DNA from: Bacteroides ihuae
Lineage (GTDB): Bacteria; Bacteroidota; Bacteroidia; Bacteroidales; Bacteroidaceae
Assembly: GCF_900104585.1 (NCBI RefSeq)
Contig: NZ_FNVX01000005.1
Span: 930,001 to 994,000 of the forward strand
Direction: 5' to 3'
Length of the DNA stretch: 64,000 bases
Part shown: in pieces, positions 56,479-64,000 of the stretch
How positions within the stretch are numbered: position 1 is the stretch's first letter
Layout of the letters: each line of letters begins with the position of its first letter
Notes under the pieces: generated by a model
Databases searched by the model: none
What the model was told of the DNA's origin: nothing
Seen by the model: the letters and a program-made list of their open reading frames with translations, nothing else
Position numbers and translations under genes: made by a program

Positions 56479-57681
56479 TTAGCATCTACGAACAGCCCCG
56501 ATAATGTTTATGGGGTTAAATTGGTCGATAGATACACGCATATTTTGTATTAAACTTAAGTTAGTGCAGCTTTGTATCGCTTCCAAGAATAGTTGTTGGC
56601 TCTCTTCAGAAACAGAATTGAACACGATAATACCTCCCGGCTGCAGTACGCAATAGGCTTTCATTACGATTTCTTTCAATTTACCTCCATGTCCGCCGAT
56701 AAAAATAGCATCCGGAGGAGAGAGCATTGATAGATCTACTTCCAAAAAATCACCAATTATACTGGTTATCCCCGGAGCACCTAACAAACGACTATTGGCA
56801 CGCATAAGCTCTTCTCCTTCTTTGCGAATTTCGAAGGCCGTAACCAATAAGTGTGGGAATTGCAGTTTCGCTTCTATTGAAACAGAGCCTGTGCAGAAGC
56901 CGATATCCCAAAAGGAAGAGCGAGATTGCAAGCCCAAAACACTGAGAGTGATAAGTCGGATGGGCGCTTTGGTAATCATCTTTTCACGCCCGTTGAGATG
57001 TTGAAAGAACTCGTCGGGAATGCCAAAATGTTGCGTATTCTCATTTCTGTTCTTCACAAGTATCAGGTTATTGGGGTGCTCGAAGATAATGCTCGCAGCC
57101 TCCTGAATTGTGAGTGTGCGAATACGTTGTTTCTCTTCATTGCCCAGATGTTCGCCTACATGCATCACGTAATTGCCATACTGATACTCCAACATACGAG
57201 CAGCAATACTGGTGGGAGTATGTTCCCGGTCGGTAAGTACGCCTATTTTAGAAATGCGTTCAATCAATGCTCTGTCGAACTCATGCCAAGGTCGCCCCGT
57301 GAGCGAAACAATGCGCATGTCTTCATACGGCAATAGCAATTGATGAGCCAATGTTTGCAGAGAATTGAATGTAGGATAAAGTTCTACCTTAGCATCAGGT
57401 AGTCGCTTTATGATAGTATTGCCAAAACCGAAAAACAAAGGATCACCTGAAGCGAAGACGATCACCTCCGAATGAGGAGCATACTGAGCAAAAACCTCAT
57501 CTAGTGGCACAACAATGTTGATCCATTGAGCCCCTGTTGGTAGTAAATCTTGCACAATCTCCCGATGACGAAGTCCCCCTGAGAAAACTTTACCGTCTTT
57601 AATCAGTTGCACAACTTCCGGTTTAAAGTATTGTTGCCTACTGTCACTCAACCCAATGACTATAAATCGTTGCTTTTCCAT
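56479..57681 (-). CDS. cobL: Precorrin-6Y C5,15-methyltransferase (CbiE-CbiT / CobL)
   Basis: 400 residues. The N-terminal half is CbiE (FASGDPLFFGFGNTII, VSLTGRPWHEFD); from about 230 comes CbiT with the SAM loop FWDIGFCTGSVSIEA and PDAIFIGGHGGKLKEIV. Methylates C-5 and C-15 with decarboxylation. The ATG at 57681 shares one base with the stop of the upstream gene, so a GTG one codon earlier is not used. Confidence 0.94.
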   Translation of the reverse strand: MEKQRFIVIGLSDSRQQYFKPEVVQLIKDGKVFSGGLRHREIVQDLLPTGAQWINIVVPLDEVFAQYAPHSEVIVFASGDPLFFGFGNTIIKRLPDAKVELYPTFNSLQTLAHQLLLPYEDMRIVSLTGRPWHEFDRALIERISKIGVLTDREHTPTSIAARMLEYQYGNYVMHVGEHLGNEEKQRIRTLTIQEAASIIFEHPNNLILVKNRNENTQHFGIPDEFFQHLNGREKMITKAPIRLITLSVLGLQSRSSFWDIGFCTGSVSIEAKLQFPHLLVTAFEIRKEGEELMRANSRLLGAPGITSIIGDFLEVDLSMLSPPDAIFIGGHGGKLKEIVMKAYCVLQPGGIIVFNSVSEESQQLFLEAIQSCTNLSLIQNMRVSIDQFNPINIIGAVRRC

Positions 57682-59090
57682 CACACGTCTCTCCCCGGTC
57701 TAAGTTGTTCGGCATCATTGTAACATAGAATGGCATTGACCAATGTAGCAGCCAGATTGCTACCTCCTTTGCGCCCTTCAATAATCAGTTTAGGAATCGC
57801 AACAAAAGGTTTCACCATGTGTTTAGACTCTTCCACGTGAACAAAACCTACTGGCGCAGCAATGATACCTGCAGGCAAAGATTTGCCTTTGCGTACCAAG
57901 TTACATAGTTCCATCAGTGCTGTAGGAGCATTTCCGAAAACAAAGATTGCTTCCGGATATTCTTCTACAGCCAGACGAATGCCTGCTTGTGTACGGGTAA
58001 TACCTTTCGATGCAGCCAACTCGGCCACTCTCTCGTCATGCAGATAACATTTCACTTCTATCCCCATGCGTTGCAAAGCACCTTTGCGTATGCCCGAAGC
58101 CACCATAGTTACGTCTGTCACAATCGTTTTCACTTCCCCCGCATTCAGACGTTGATATAAAGTTTCTACGGCTCCCTCATCAGTGTAGAGAAGATTCTCC
58201 ATCTCAAAATCGGCTGTAGTATGTATAGCATGTAGCAATGCCCACTTCCTGCCAAGAGGGATGTTCTTATTCTTTAGTTCGGCTTCAATCGTACGAAAAC
58301 TGCGAATCATTATTTCTTGTCCAATGCCTGCTTTGGCATCTGTTTGTTCTCTGTAATAGCCGCGAGGGGTAATAAAGCTACCGTTCCATTCGTAGGATTG
58401 CGAGTTACCTATCAGAATAACGGTAAACATATCCGCTTCGTCGGGATTGAAGTTACCTAGAGTAGTGACGCGTACTTGTTGCTCTGCTCGCCCTGCCTGA
58501 CGGACAATACCTACAGGTGTTTCAGGAGATCGTCCTTCTTTAAGAAATAGTTCCTTAAGCCGATGTAACTGCCAATATCGTCCCTCACTGCGAGGATTAT
58601 AGATCGCAGTAACAAAATCGGCCATGGCTGCGGCAATGATTCGTTTTTCAATACGTTCCCAAGGAGTCATAAGATCGGATAGAGAGAGTACACAGAAATC
58701 GTGACCTACGGGTGCTCCCAGTAAACTGGCAGCTTTTTGAAAAGCACTGATGCCCGGAAGAGAAACGATTTCTATATCGCTTTCCCGTTCACGCTTCATT
58801 TCATAGATGAGTGGTGCCATGCCATAGATGCCCGCATCACCGGAACTGATGACACAAACCGTTTTCCCTTGTTCAGCGTAAACGAATGCCTCTTCAGCTC
58901 TGGCACGTTCACGCTTCATCCCCGTGTCAATACAAACAGCATTGGCAGAGAGATGACACTCTATGAATTGAAAATAGTAATTATATCCTACTACAACATC
59001 TGCTTCGCGTACGGCTTGAATCACAGCTGGAGTAATATCTGCTTCGCTTCCAGGTCCAATGCCTGCTACTATAATTTTCCCTTTAGTCAT
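57681..59090 (-). CDS. cbiHC: CbiH-CbiC fusion: precorrin-3B C17-methyltransferase + precorrin-8X methylmutase
   Basis: 469 residues. Residues 1-245 are CbiH/CobJ (IIVAGIGPGSEADITPAV, SSGDAGIYGMAPLIYE, LPGISAFQKAASLLGAP). Residues about 257-469 are CbiC/CobH, with the catalytic His near 290 (LLHAIHTTADFE) and the closing ARTLVNAI-like NLAATLVNAILCYN block. It is the first corrin-ring gene of the set, 34 bp downstream of the PepSY protein gene. Confidence 0.94.
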   Translation of the reverse strand: MTKGKIIVAGIGPGSEADITPAVIQAVREADVVVGYNYYFQFIECHLSANAVCIDTGMKRERARAEEAFVYAEQGKTVCVISSGDAGIYGMAPLIYEMKRERESDIEIVSLPGISAFQKAASLLGAPVGHDFCVLSLSDLMTPWERIEKRIIAAAMADFVTAIYNPRSEGRYWQLHRLKELFLKEGRSPETPVGIVRQAGRAEQQVRVTTLGNFNPDEADMFTVILIGNSQSYEWNGSFITPRGYYREQTDAKAGIGQEIMIRSFRTIEAELKNKNIPLGRKWALLHAIHTTADFEMENLLYTDEGAVETLYQRLNAGEVKTIVTDVTMVASGIRKGALQRMGIEVKCYLHDERVAELAASKGITRTQAGIRLAVEEYPEAIFVFGNAPTALMELCNLVRKGKSLPAGIIAAPVGFVHVEESKHMVKPFVAIPKLIIEGRKGGSNLAATLVNAILCYNDAEQLRPGRDV

Positions 59091-59124
59091 TTTATAAATT
59101 AAATGATATTTGCAAATATAGAAA

Positions 59125-60585
59125 TTACCTTTTTAATCGATGCCATTTACGGACAATATATCGAATACCCACTCTCATTCCCGTTAGCGAAACGATAGAG
59201 GCACCAATTAGAAGAAACCACATAACAATAGTCCAAATCACCGGATGATTTACCAAGTACTTTATTTTCAAACTATGCATACCCTGATAAAGCCAAAAGC
59301 TCCATCTGGAATGATTATTGACATAGCGATATTGTCCCGTTTTTGGATTAACATAATAACAACTGGCATCCGGATCATCTATTGCAACTTTATAGACAGG
59401 TAGAGGTAGATGTCCCGATCGGGCTATATAGTAAGAATCATATTCCTGAAGCAAAGTGACCTTTGACGGCATTGCTTTACCATAAATAGCTGATACCGCC
59501 TCAAGTACGTTTGCTTCTGATAGTAATAGATTTTTTACCGTATCGTCAGAAGCATCAATGGTCATTTTCTTCTGATTAATTTGAATATTATAGAGTGGAA
59601 TCCTCCTGAAATTATCCCATTCGATATACTTGATCTTTCCTGAATATGCTTTGATGACCTCTCTATAATCCAATGGATAGTTTTCAGGAGAAATTTTCCC
59701 TTCTGCCATTACTTCACTAACGGGATATTCATGGTGTGTTTTACCTAGCCATTCAGGAGTATCCACAAGTGACATCATTCCACTAAAAATCCAAGTTAAC
59801 ACAAAAAGACCGAATAGCATACCTGTGATATGATGCCACCAATACCACTTCTTATATGGCAATGAGAAAAGTCCTTTTCGTTTATATCGCTGTACATAGG
59901 CATCGATTCCTACGTAGATGCCGGAAATTGTCATCAAGATGCCTAAAGCTGCTAAACAAACTACAGACGCAATCCAGAGGTCTCTGTCTTGTCTCAGTGA
60001 AGTGAAATAAGCCCAATGTGGAATAGCACCTATCCATGCCCAAAAACGCTGATCAGAAGAGGTATATTGCAACACTTCTGTCGATTGGGAAGATACATAA
60101 AGTTGATGTTTCTCTTCGTCGTTAAAGTAGAATTTGTAGATAGGAAATTCTACTTTCAATTGACCAAAAGGTATCCACTGATCTAATTCACGCAAAGTAT
60201 CTACCTTGGCGATTGATGCTTGACACCATACATTAGCTACCGCTTCTATTCGTTTCCAATCGTTAGCGGGAAGTTGTTGTGTTGAATCTGCCGGAATATC
60301 GTATTTTTGTTTACCGCACTGTATCTGAAATATTGTTTGTCCCAAATATCGTTTTAAATAGATATGATCTATTTCAGATCCGGCAGGTATCTGCTTTATG
60401 ATGCTCGCTATATCGGGAAGTTGCTCATCGGAAATAAATTCTAATCGGGCATCTTTCTCTTTTTTATTGGCACTTGGAAAGGTATGATAGATTAATACAA
60501 ATCCGGTCAGACACCACATTAAGAACAGAATACTGAGCAGTGTGCCCAGTATTCTGTGAGTAGAGTATATTAATTTTCTAAACAT
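59125..60585 (-). CDS. PepSY-associated membrane protein
   Basis: 486 residues. A first helix near 10-35 (TLLSILFLMWCLTGFVLIYH), a periplasmic loop, a pair of helices around 200-275 (LGILMTISGIYVGID, WHHITGMLFGLFVLTWIFSG with His residues that could bind haem), a second loop, and a last helix near 455-475 form the PepSY_TM pattern found beside siderophore and haem receptors. Probably a periplasmic reductase or assembly factor for the metal-tetrapyrrole taken up by the adjacent receptor. 5 bp after the receptor gene. Confidence 0.88.
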   Translation of the reverse strand: MFRKLIYSTHRILGTLLSILFLMWCLTGFVLIYHTFPSANKKEKDARLEFISDEQLPDIASIIKQIPAGSEIDHIYLKRYLGQTIFQIQCGKQKYDIPADSTQQLPANDWKRIEAVANVWCQASIAKVDTLRELDQWIPFGQLKVEFPIYKFYFNDEEKHQLYVSSQSTEVLQYTSSDQRFWAWIGAIPHWAYFTSLRQDRDLWIASVVCLAALGILMTISGIYVGIDAYVQRYKRKGLFSLPYKKWYWWHHITGMLFGLFVLTWIFSGMMSLVDTPEWLGKTHHEYPVSEVMAEGKISPENYPLDYREVIKAYSGKIKYIEWDNFRRIPLYNIQINQKKMTIDASDDTVKNLLLSEANVLEAVSAIYGKAMPSKVTLLQEYDSYYIARSGHLPLPVYKVAIDDPDASCYYVNPKTGQYRYVNNHSRWSFWLYQGMHSLKIKYLVNHPVIWTIVMWFLLIGASIVSLTGMRVGIRYIVRKWHRLKR

Positions 60586-60590
60586 CTAAA

Positions 60591-62939
60591 TTAGAATTTA
60601 TAAGATAAAGCTAGTCTGTAGCTACGTGGCATACTCGGTACCATCTGACTTCCTAAAGACTGATTGTAATACTCTCTGTTGAATAGATTATTCACATTAG
60701 CCGAAAACGATACACCATTTGGCAATTTGTATTGAGCCCCTAAGTCCGTGATCCAATAAGAAGGAAAAGCCAGTCCGGTAGTTTGATTTCGGATAACTTT
60801 ATCCATGTACGATATACTCATGTTAAAATTCAGACCGTCCAACAATCCTTTATCAAAAGTATAGTCAGCACAGCCATAAAACGTATTTTCTGGAACATAA
60901 GTACTTTTCTTACCTACTAATTCCTCCGAACTAATGTATATGTTATCTTCAATTTGGCGGGTACGTGCATCTGTATATCCATAGCCTGCTGTCAATGATA
61001 ATTCTTTTATTGGAGTATAGGTAACGTCCACATCAAATCCTTTCGAATCCATCGTGCCAACTTGTCCTACAATGTTTTTTGAAGCTACAACCTCGTTGCC
61101 ATCTTCATCCATATAAGTTGATCCTTTAGATACAAGTGTTTTCACTATGTTGTACTTCTTTATATAGAACGCACTCGCATTAGCCTGTAATACATTATTC
61201 AATTCGTAACGCATACCCATTTCGACTTGATATCCTTTCTCTGGCTTGAAAACTTCCCCATTTTTCTCGGCATTGTACGTGTTCCCGTTCCTGTCTACAT
61301 AAATATTATCATCACTATAGAATGTGCGAGATGGCTTGAAAAAGCTACCTATAGACCCATAAATAGAGAGTTCAGGTACAGGCAAGTAAACAGTTCCGAT
61401 GCGGTAGGTCAGTGACGATGTTTTTACTTTGCTGAAATCATCGTCATTGGGCATATCGAATTTTCTCTTCCCATCAATTGTTGCTGCTGTAGCCCTTTGA
61501 TAATTAAAGAAATCATATCGAGCAGCCAACAAGATTTTTAGCTTCTCCGATATTTCCATTAAATCCTGAAGATACAGACCGTGAGTAAATGTGCGCATCA
61601 CTGTTACTTTACTAAAAGAGCTGGTCATATATCCCATACTATGCGGATCGTTAACTACTTCTTTAGAATAGAGGCCGGGGCCTTGTACATCAACCCCTAA
61701 ATTATAGCCTGAAAAACTATTTCTTAGAAAACCGACAAAATCATATCCTCCCTGGTAATTGTGGATGATTTTACCTGTATTAAACTTTCCCGTTATTTCA
61801 AACTGATTATTTATGGTTTGCGCCATGTGCGAAAAACGTAGAGGAAAAGTGAGCTGTACTGTGTCCAGACAGACATACTTCTTCTTATTATTAAGCAGAT
61901 AATAATGATTATAGATTGCTTTATCGCTCTCCAAATATTCCAAGTCTTCGGTTCCAAAATAATTGATATCATCGTTTGTATAAGCGACTTTATCTCTTAC
62001 TTTGAAAGCATTACTGAAATTATAAGTATATTGCGCAGAAGCATTCCAACCATTGTTTTTAAAAAAGTCTGATTCATTATTATACCTGGCTTTTTTATTC
62101 AAGCCGGGTTGCATTTCTCCAGATCTTAGATAGAGTTCATCATCTTCAGCATTGTATATATCATGCTCCATATTGTCGGGCAAACCTATTTCTGTTCCAT
62201 AGAAATCACGGTTGAACCCTCCACGAACATCAATACTGCTTTTGTTAGTGAGCATCCCTCCTAAGGCCAGATATCCGGAAAAACGTTTATCTCCATTGTT
62301 TCTCCATCCGTCCTGATTTGAAAAATAGAAGTTAGTTTGATAATTAATAGGGCCAAACAATGTTCCTCCCATCCCCATTGCTGCTCTTCTTTCATTCCAA
62401 CTGCCATAACTAAGGAGTGCATTGACTGACTTGCGTGCTTCAGGAGATTTGCGAACAATATTGATCACCCCTCCTACAGCAGATTGACCGTAAAGTATTG
62501 AAGCAGGACCTTTGAGTAGTTCAATCGATTCGACCATTGATAAATCAGGAAAAGGGTAGGAATTGTCTATAGATGATCGTTCATCTCTAGCTCCATCTAT
62601 CATGATAATAGAGTTATTAAATCCTCGAATACTAATTTGCTGAAAACCTCCATAAGATGTTTGTATCCTAACTCCCGGAAGATATTTTGCAGCATCTTGA
62701 ACGTCTTGTATACCTCGTTGTTCTATTAGCTTTTTCGAGACAAAGTTGGTTGATACCGGCATGAATTTTACAGGAGCATCTAATCTCAGAAAATTCATTT
62801 TAGTTTTCTGCTTTGTAGAAACAGTAACCTCATTAATATGGATAATAGTGTCTGAAAAATTGGTGTACTTGTTTTGTGAGTAGATATAGTTAGCACTTAT
62901 AGAACACAAAAAAAACAGTGAAATATATTTCTTATACAT
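60591..62939 (-). CDS. TonB-dependent outer-membrane receptor
   Basis: 782 residues. Signal peptide MYKKYISLFFLCSISANYIY; INEVTVSTKQK is a plausible TonB box; the plug has DVQDAAKYLPGVRIQ, ISIRGFNNSIIMIDGARD and LLKGPASILYGQSAVGGVINIV; 22-strand barrel to the C-terminus (NVNNLFNREYYNQS ... YRLALSYKF). Siderophore-receptor type without a carboxypeptidase-like domain, so not a SusC. Cargo is probably a metal tetrapyrrole, given the neighbours. Confidence 0.93.
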   Translation of the reverse strand: MYKKYISLFFLCSISANYIYSQNKYTNFSDTIIHINEVTVSTKQKTKMNFLRLDAPVKFMPVSTNFVSKKLIEQRGIQDVQDAAKYLPGVRIQTSYGGFQQISIRGFNNSIIMIDGARDERSSIDNSYPFPDLSMVESIELLKGPASILYGQSAVGGVINIVRKSPEARKSVNALLSYGSWNERRAAMGMGGTLFGPINYQTNFYFSNQDGWRNNGDKRFSGYLALGGMLTNKSSIDVRGGFNRDFYGTEIGLPDNMEHDIYNAEDDELYLRSGEMQPGLNKKARYNNESDFFKNNGWNASAQYTYNFSNAFKVRDKVAYTNDDINYFGTEDLEYLESDKAIYNHYYLLNNKKKYVCLDTVQLTFPLRFSHMAQTINNQFEITGKFNTGKIIHNYQGGYDFVGFLRNSFSGYNLGVDVQGPGLYSKEVVNDPHSMGYMTSSFSKVTVMRTFTHGLYLQDLMEISEKLKILLAARYDFFNYQRATAATIDGKRKFDMPNDDDFSKVKTSSLTYRIGTVYLPVPELSIYGSIGSFFKPSRTFYSDDNIYVDRNGNTYNAEKNGEVFKPEKGYQVEMGMRYELNNVLQANASAFYIKKYNIVKTLVSKGSTYMDEDGNEVVASKNIVGQVGTMDSKGFDVDVTYTPIKELSLTAGYGYTDARTRQIEDNIYISSEELVGKKSTYVPENTFYGCADYTFDKGLLDGLNFNMSISYMDKVIRNQTTGLAFPSYWITDLGAQYKLPNGVSFSANVNNLFNREYYNQSLGSQMVPSMPRSYRLALSYKF

Positions 62940-62959
62940 GATTTGTCGTTTGTAGAGAA

Positions 62960-63877
62960 TTAATCTTTCTCTATTGCGTAATGTTTCTTTTTATCAGTGA
63001 TGCTGATCAACTTATGTTTTAGGAAGAAGCGTGCGTGGTCAATGAATAGATTCTGAATTTCAGGAATCTCACCTAATCCTTGCATCCGTACTGATACTCG
63101 CATTCCTTCTTTCTCAAGCGCTTGTTTCCAATCTATGGATATGTCATTGTTGGCATGATCTCCAGCCACAAACATAAAGGGAATGAGTGTCACTTCTTTT
63201 TCACCGTTGCGCTTCAATTGTTCCAACAGATCATCGAATGACGGATAGCCTTCTATTGTACCGATATAAAAGCCTTTATATCCCTCGGCTTTCAGCATAT
63301 AGTCCATCATTGTGTACGAAGATGTACTAGGCGTATACGTGCCATGACCTACCAGTACAGCAACTCCTGAGTTAGGTTTGTTCGTATTCAAAATGGCTGC
63401 TACCTGGCGATAGTCGTCAACCGTATAAAGCAACGGATTGCCAATGCGAATATCTTTAAAGAGAGGTGCAGCTTGAGCTACCTCGATACGCAAAGCTTCC
63501 ATTTCAATACCTTCAATAATATTGGTGGATTGTACGATGATGTGTGTAAACCCTTCTTTATGAAGTTCATTAAGGGCTTCGGTAGGAGAGAGTTTATTAT
63601 CACCACGAGCTTTTATGCGTCTCATCACAATACGTGAGGTCCAGGCCTCACGCATTGTTAGCTCTGGAAAAGCAGTAGCCATCTTCTTGTTGATGGCATC
63701 AATGGTCAGTGCACGTGTATCATTATACGTTGTGCCAAAATGTACCATTAGTATGGCGGCCTTGTCGCCGGGTTGCATAGTTGTCAACATGTCCGATTCT
63801 ATAAAATTTCCTTTTTCGCTGGCTTGACTTATAGCCGCAAATACCAATGCCATAAAAAGCATTATTGTTTTTATCAT
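62960..63877 (-). CDS. cbiK: Exported CbiK-like anaerobic cobalt chelatase
   Basis: 305 residues from the ATG at 63877. MIKTIMLFMALVFAAISQAS is a signal peptide, so the enzyme is periplasmic or outer-membrane associated, unlike cytoplasmic CbiK. Fold markers: AAILMVHFGTTYNDTR and candidate metal ligands VGHGTYTPSTS (His), IGTIEGYPSFD (Glu) and VAGDHANNDI (His). It could insert cobalt into sirohydrochlorin or, as proposed for Porphyromonas IhtB, handle haem at the surface. Its ATG overlaps the stop of the upstream receptor by one base. Confidence 0.88.
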   Translation of the reverse strand: MIKTIMLFMALVFAAISQASEKGNFIESDMLTTMQPGDKAAILMVHFGTTYNDTRALTIDAINKKMATAFPELTMREAWTSRIVMRRIKARGDNKLSPTEALNELHKEGFTHIIVQSTNIIEGIEMEALRIEVAQAAPLFKDIRIGNPLLYTVDDYRQVAAILNTNKPNSGVAVLVGHGTYTPSTSSYTMMDYMLKAEGYKGFYIGTIEGYPSFDDLLEQLKRNGEKEVTLIPFMFVAGDHANNDISIDWKQALEKEGMRVSVRMQGLGEIPEIQNLFIDHARFFLKHKLISITDKKKHYAIEKD

Positions 63878-64000
63878 CACTTTTTGAATTTGAGTAGGAG
63901 ACTTACATAAACGGTGCGCCCCGGAGTAAGAGTAGCATAGTTTACTCCGTAAGGACGATCATCCTTGTAATTGAAAATATTATTGATACCTAACCCCGGT
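63877..64000 (-). CDS. TonB-dependent receptor, C-terminal end (runs off the window)
   Basis: Only 40 codons and the stop are present: GLGINNIFNYKDDRPYG ... TPGRTVYVSLLLKFKK. The N-x-F-N turn and a last strand with alternating hydrophobic residues are the usual end of TonB-dependent barrels. The stop TGA shares its A with the ATG of the chelatase gene, so the two are coupled. Type and cargo cannot be judged. Confidence 0.75.
   Translation of the reverse strand, partial: PGLGINNIFNYKDDRPYGVNYATLTPGRTVYVSLLLKFKK

Overview
The window is chromosomal DNA from a Bacteroides-like member of the Bacteroidales. The evidence is repeated matches to the Bacteroidetes -7 promoter element TAnnTTTG, A-rich leaders without clear Shine-Dalgarno sequences, SusC-like/TonB-dependent receptors, a Nudix-type sugar regulator in front of xylBAE, serine palmitoyltransferase, the thiSEGCHF operon order and an RRM-type RNA-binding protein. 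No rRNA, tRNA, insertion sequence or complete prophage was seen.

Layout. 1-3.4 kb: start of rlmD (minus) and ppdK (plus). 3.4-7.4 kb: a very large CRISPR array (62 repeats, 61 spacers) with no cas gene in the window; repeat polarity, decayed left-end repeats and a promoter at 7495-7502 all say it is read right to left. 7.4-9.3 kb: array leader, a DUF4373-type gene and a palindromic element that recurs at 47.4 kb. 9.3-16.1 kb: an outer-membrane barrel gene, then a complete minus-strand thiamine operon under a TPP riboswitch. 16.2-26.3 kb: sensor kinase, superoxide dismutase, UvrD-type helicase, an HNH-like protein, UDP-glucose dehydrogenase plus UDP-xylose synthase, ApbE and FabD. 26.7-31.9 kb: xylose regulon. 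32-47.3 kb: phosphodiesterase, peroxiredoxin, RNA-binding protein, sphingolipid-type SPT opposite a lipid kinase, AspS, glycogen branching enzyme, small envelope proteins, GH13 amylase, patatin.

47.6-51 kb: a tight four-gene minus-strand operon (ECF S-component, phosphoribosyltransferase, exported DUF362 protein, membrane polyferredoxin) of unknown purpose. 51.1-52.6 kb: a SatD/DUF3307 pair preceded by three palindromes spaced exactly 28 bp apart. 52.7-64 kb: a corrin-ring operon in which seven or eight anaerobic B12 steps are packed into four mostly fused proteins, headed by an exported CbiK-like chelatase between two TonB-dependent receptors and a PepSY membrane protein.

Most interesting for follow-up: the cas-less array with two diverged spacers from the same protospacer position; the two-copy alternative-hairpin element, one copy lying in the leader of the DUF4373 gene; the triple 28-bp-phased operator in front of satD; and the ECF/PRTase/DUF362/Fe-S operon. 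All positions were read by eye; family names rest on remembered motifs, not on database searches.
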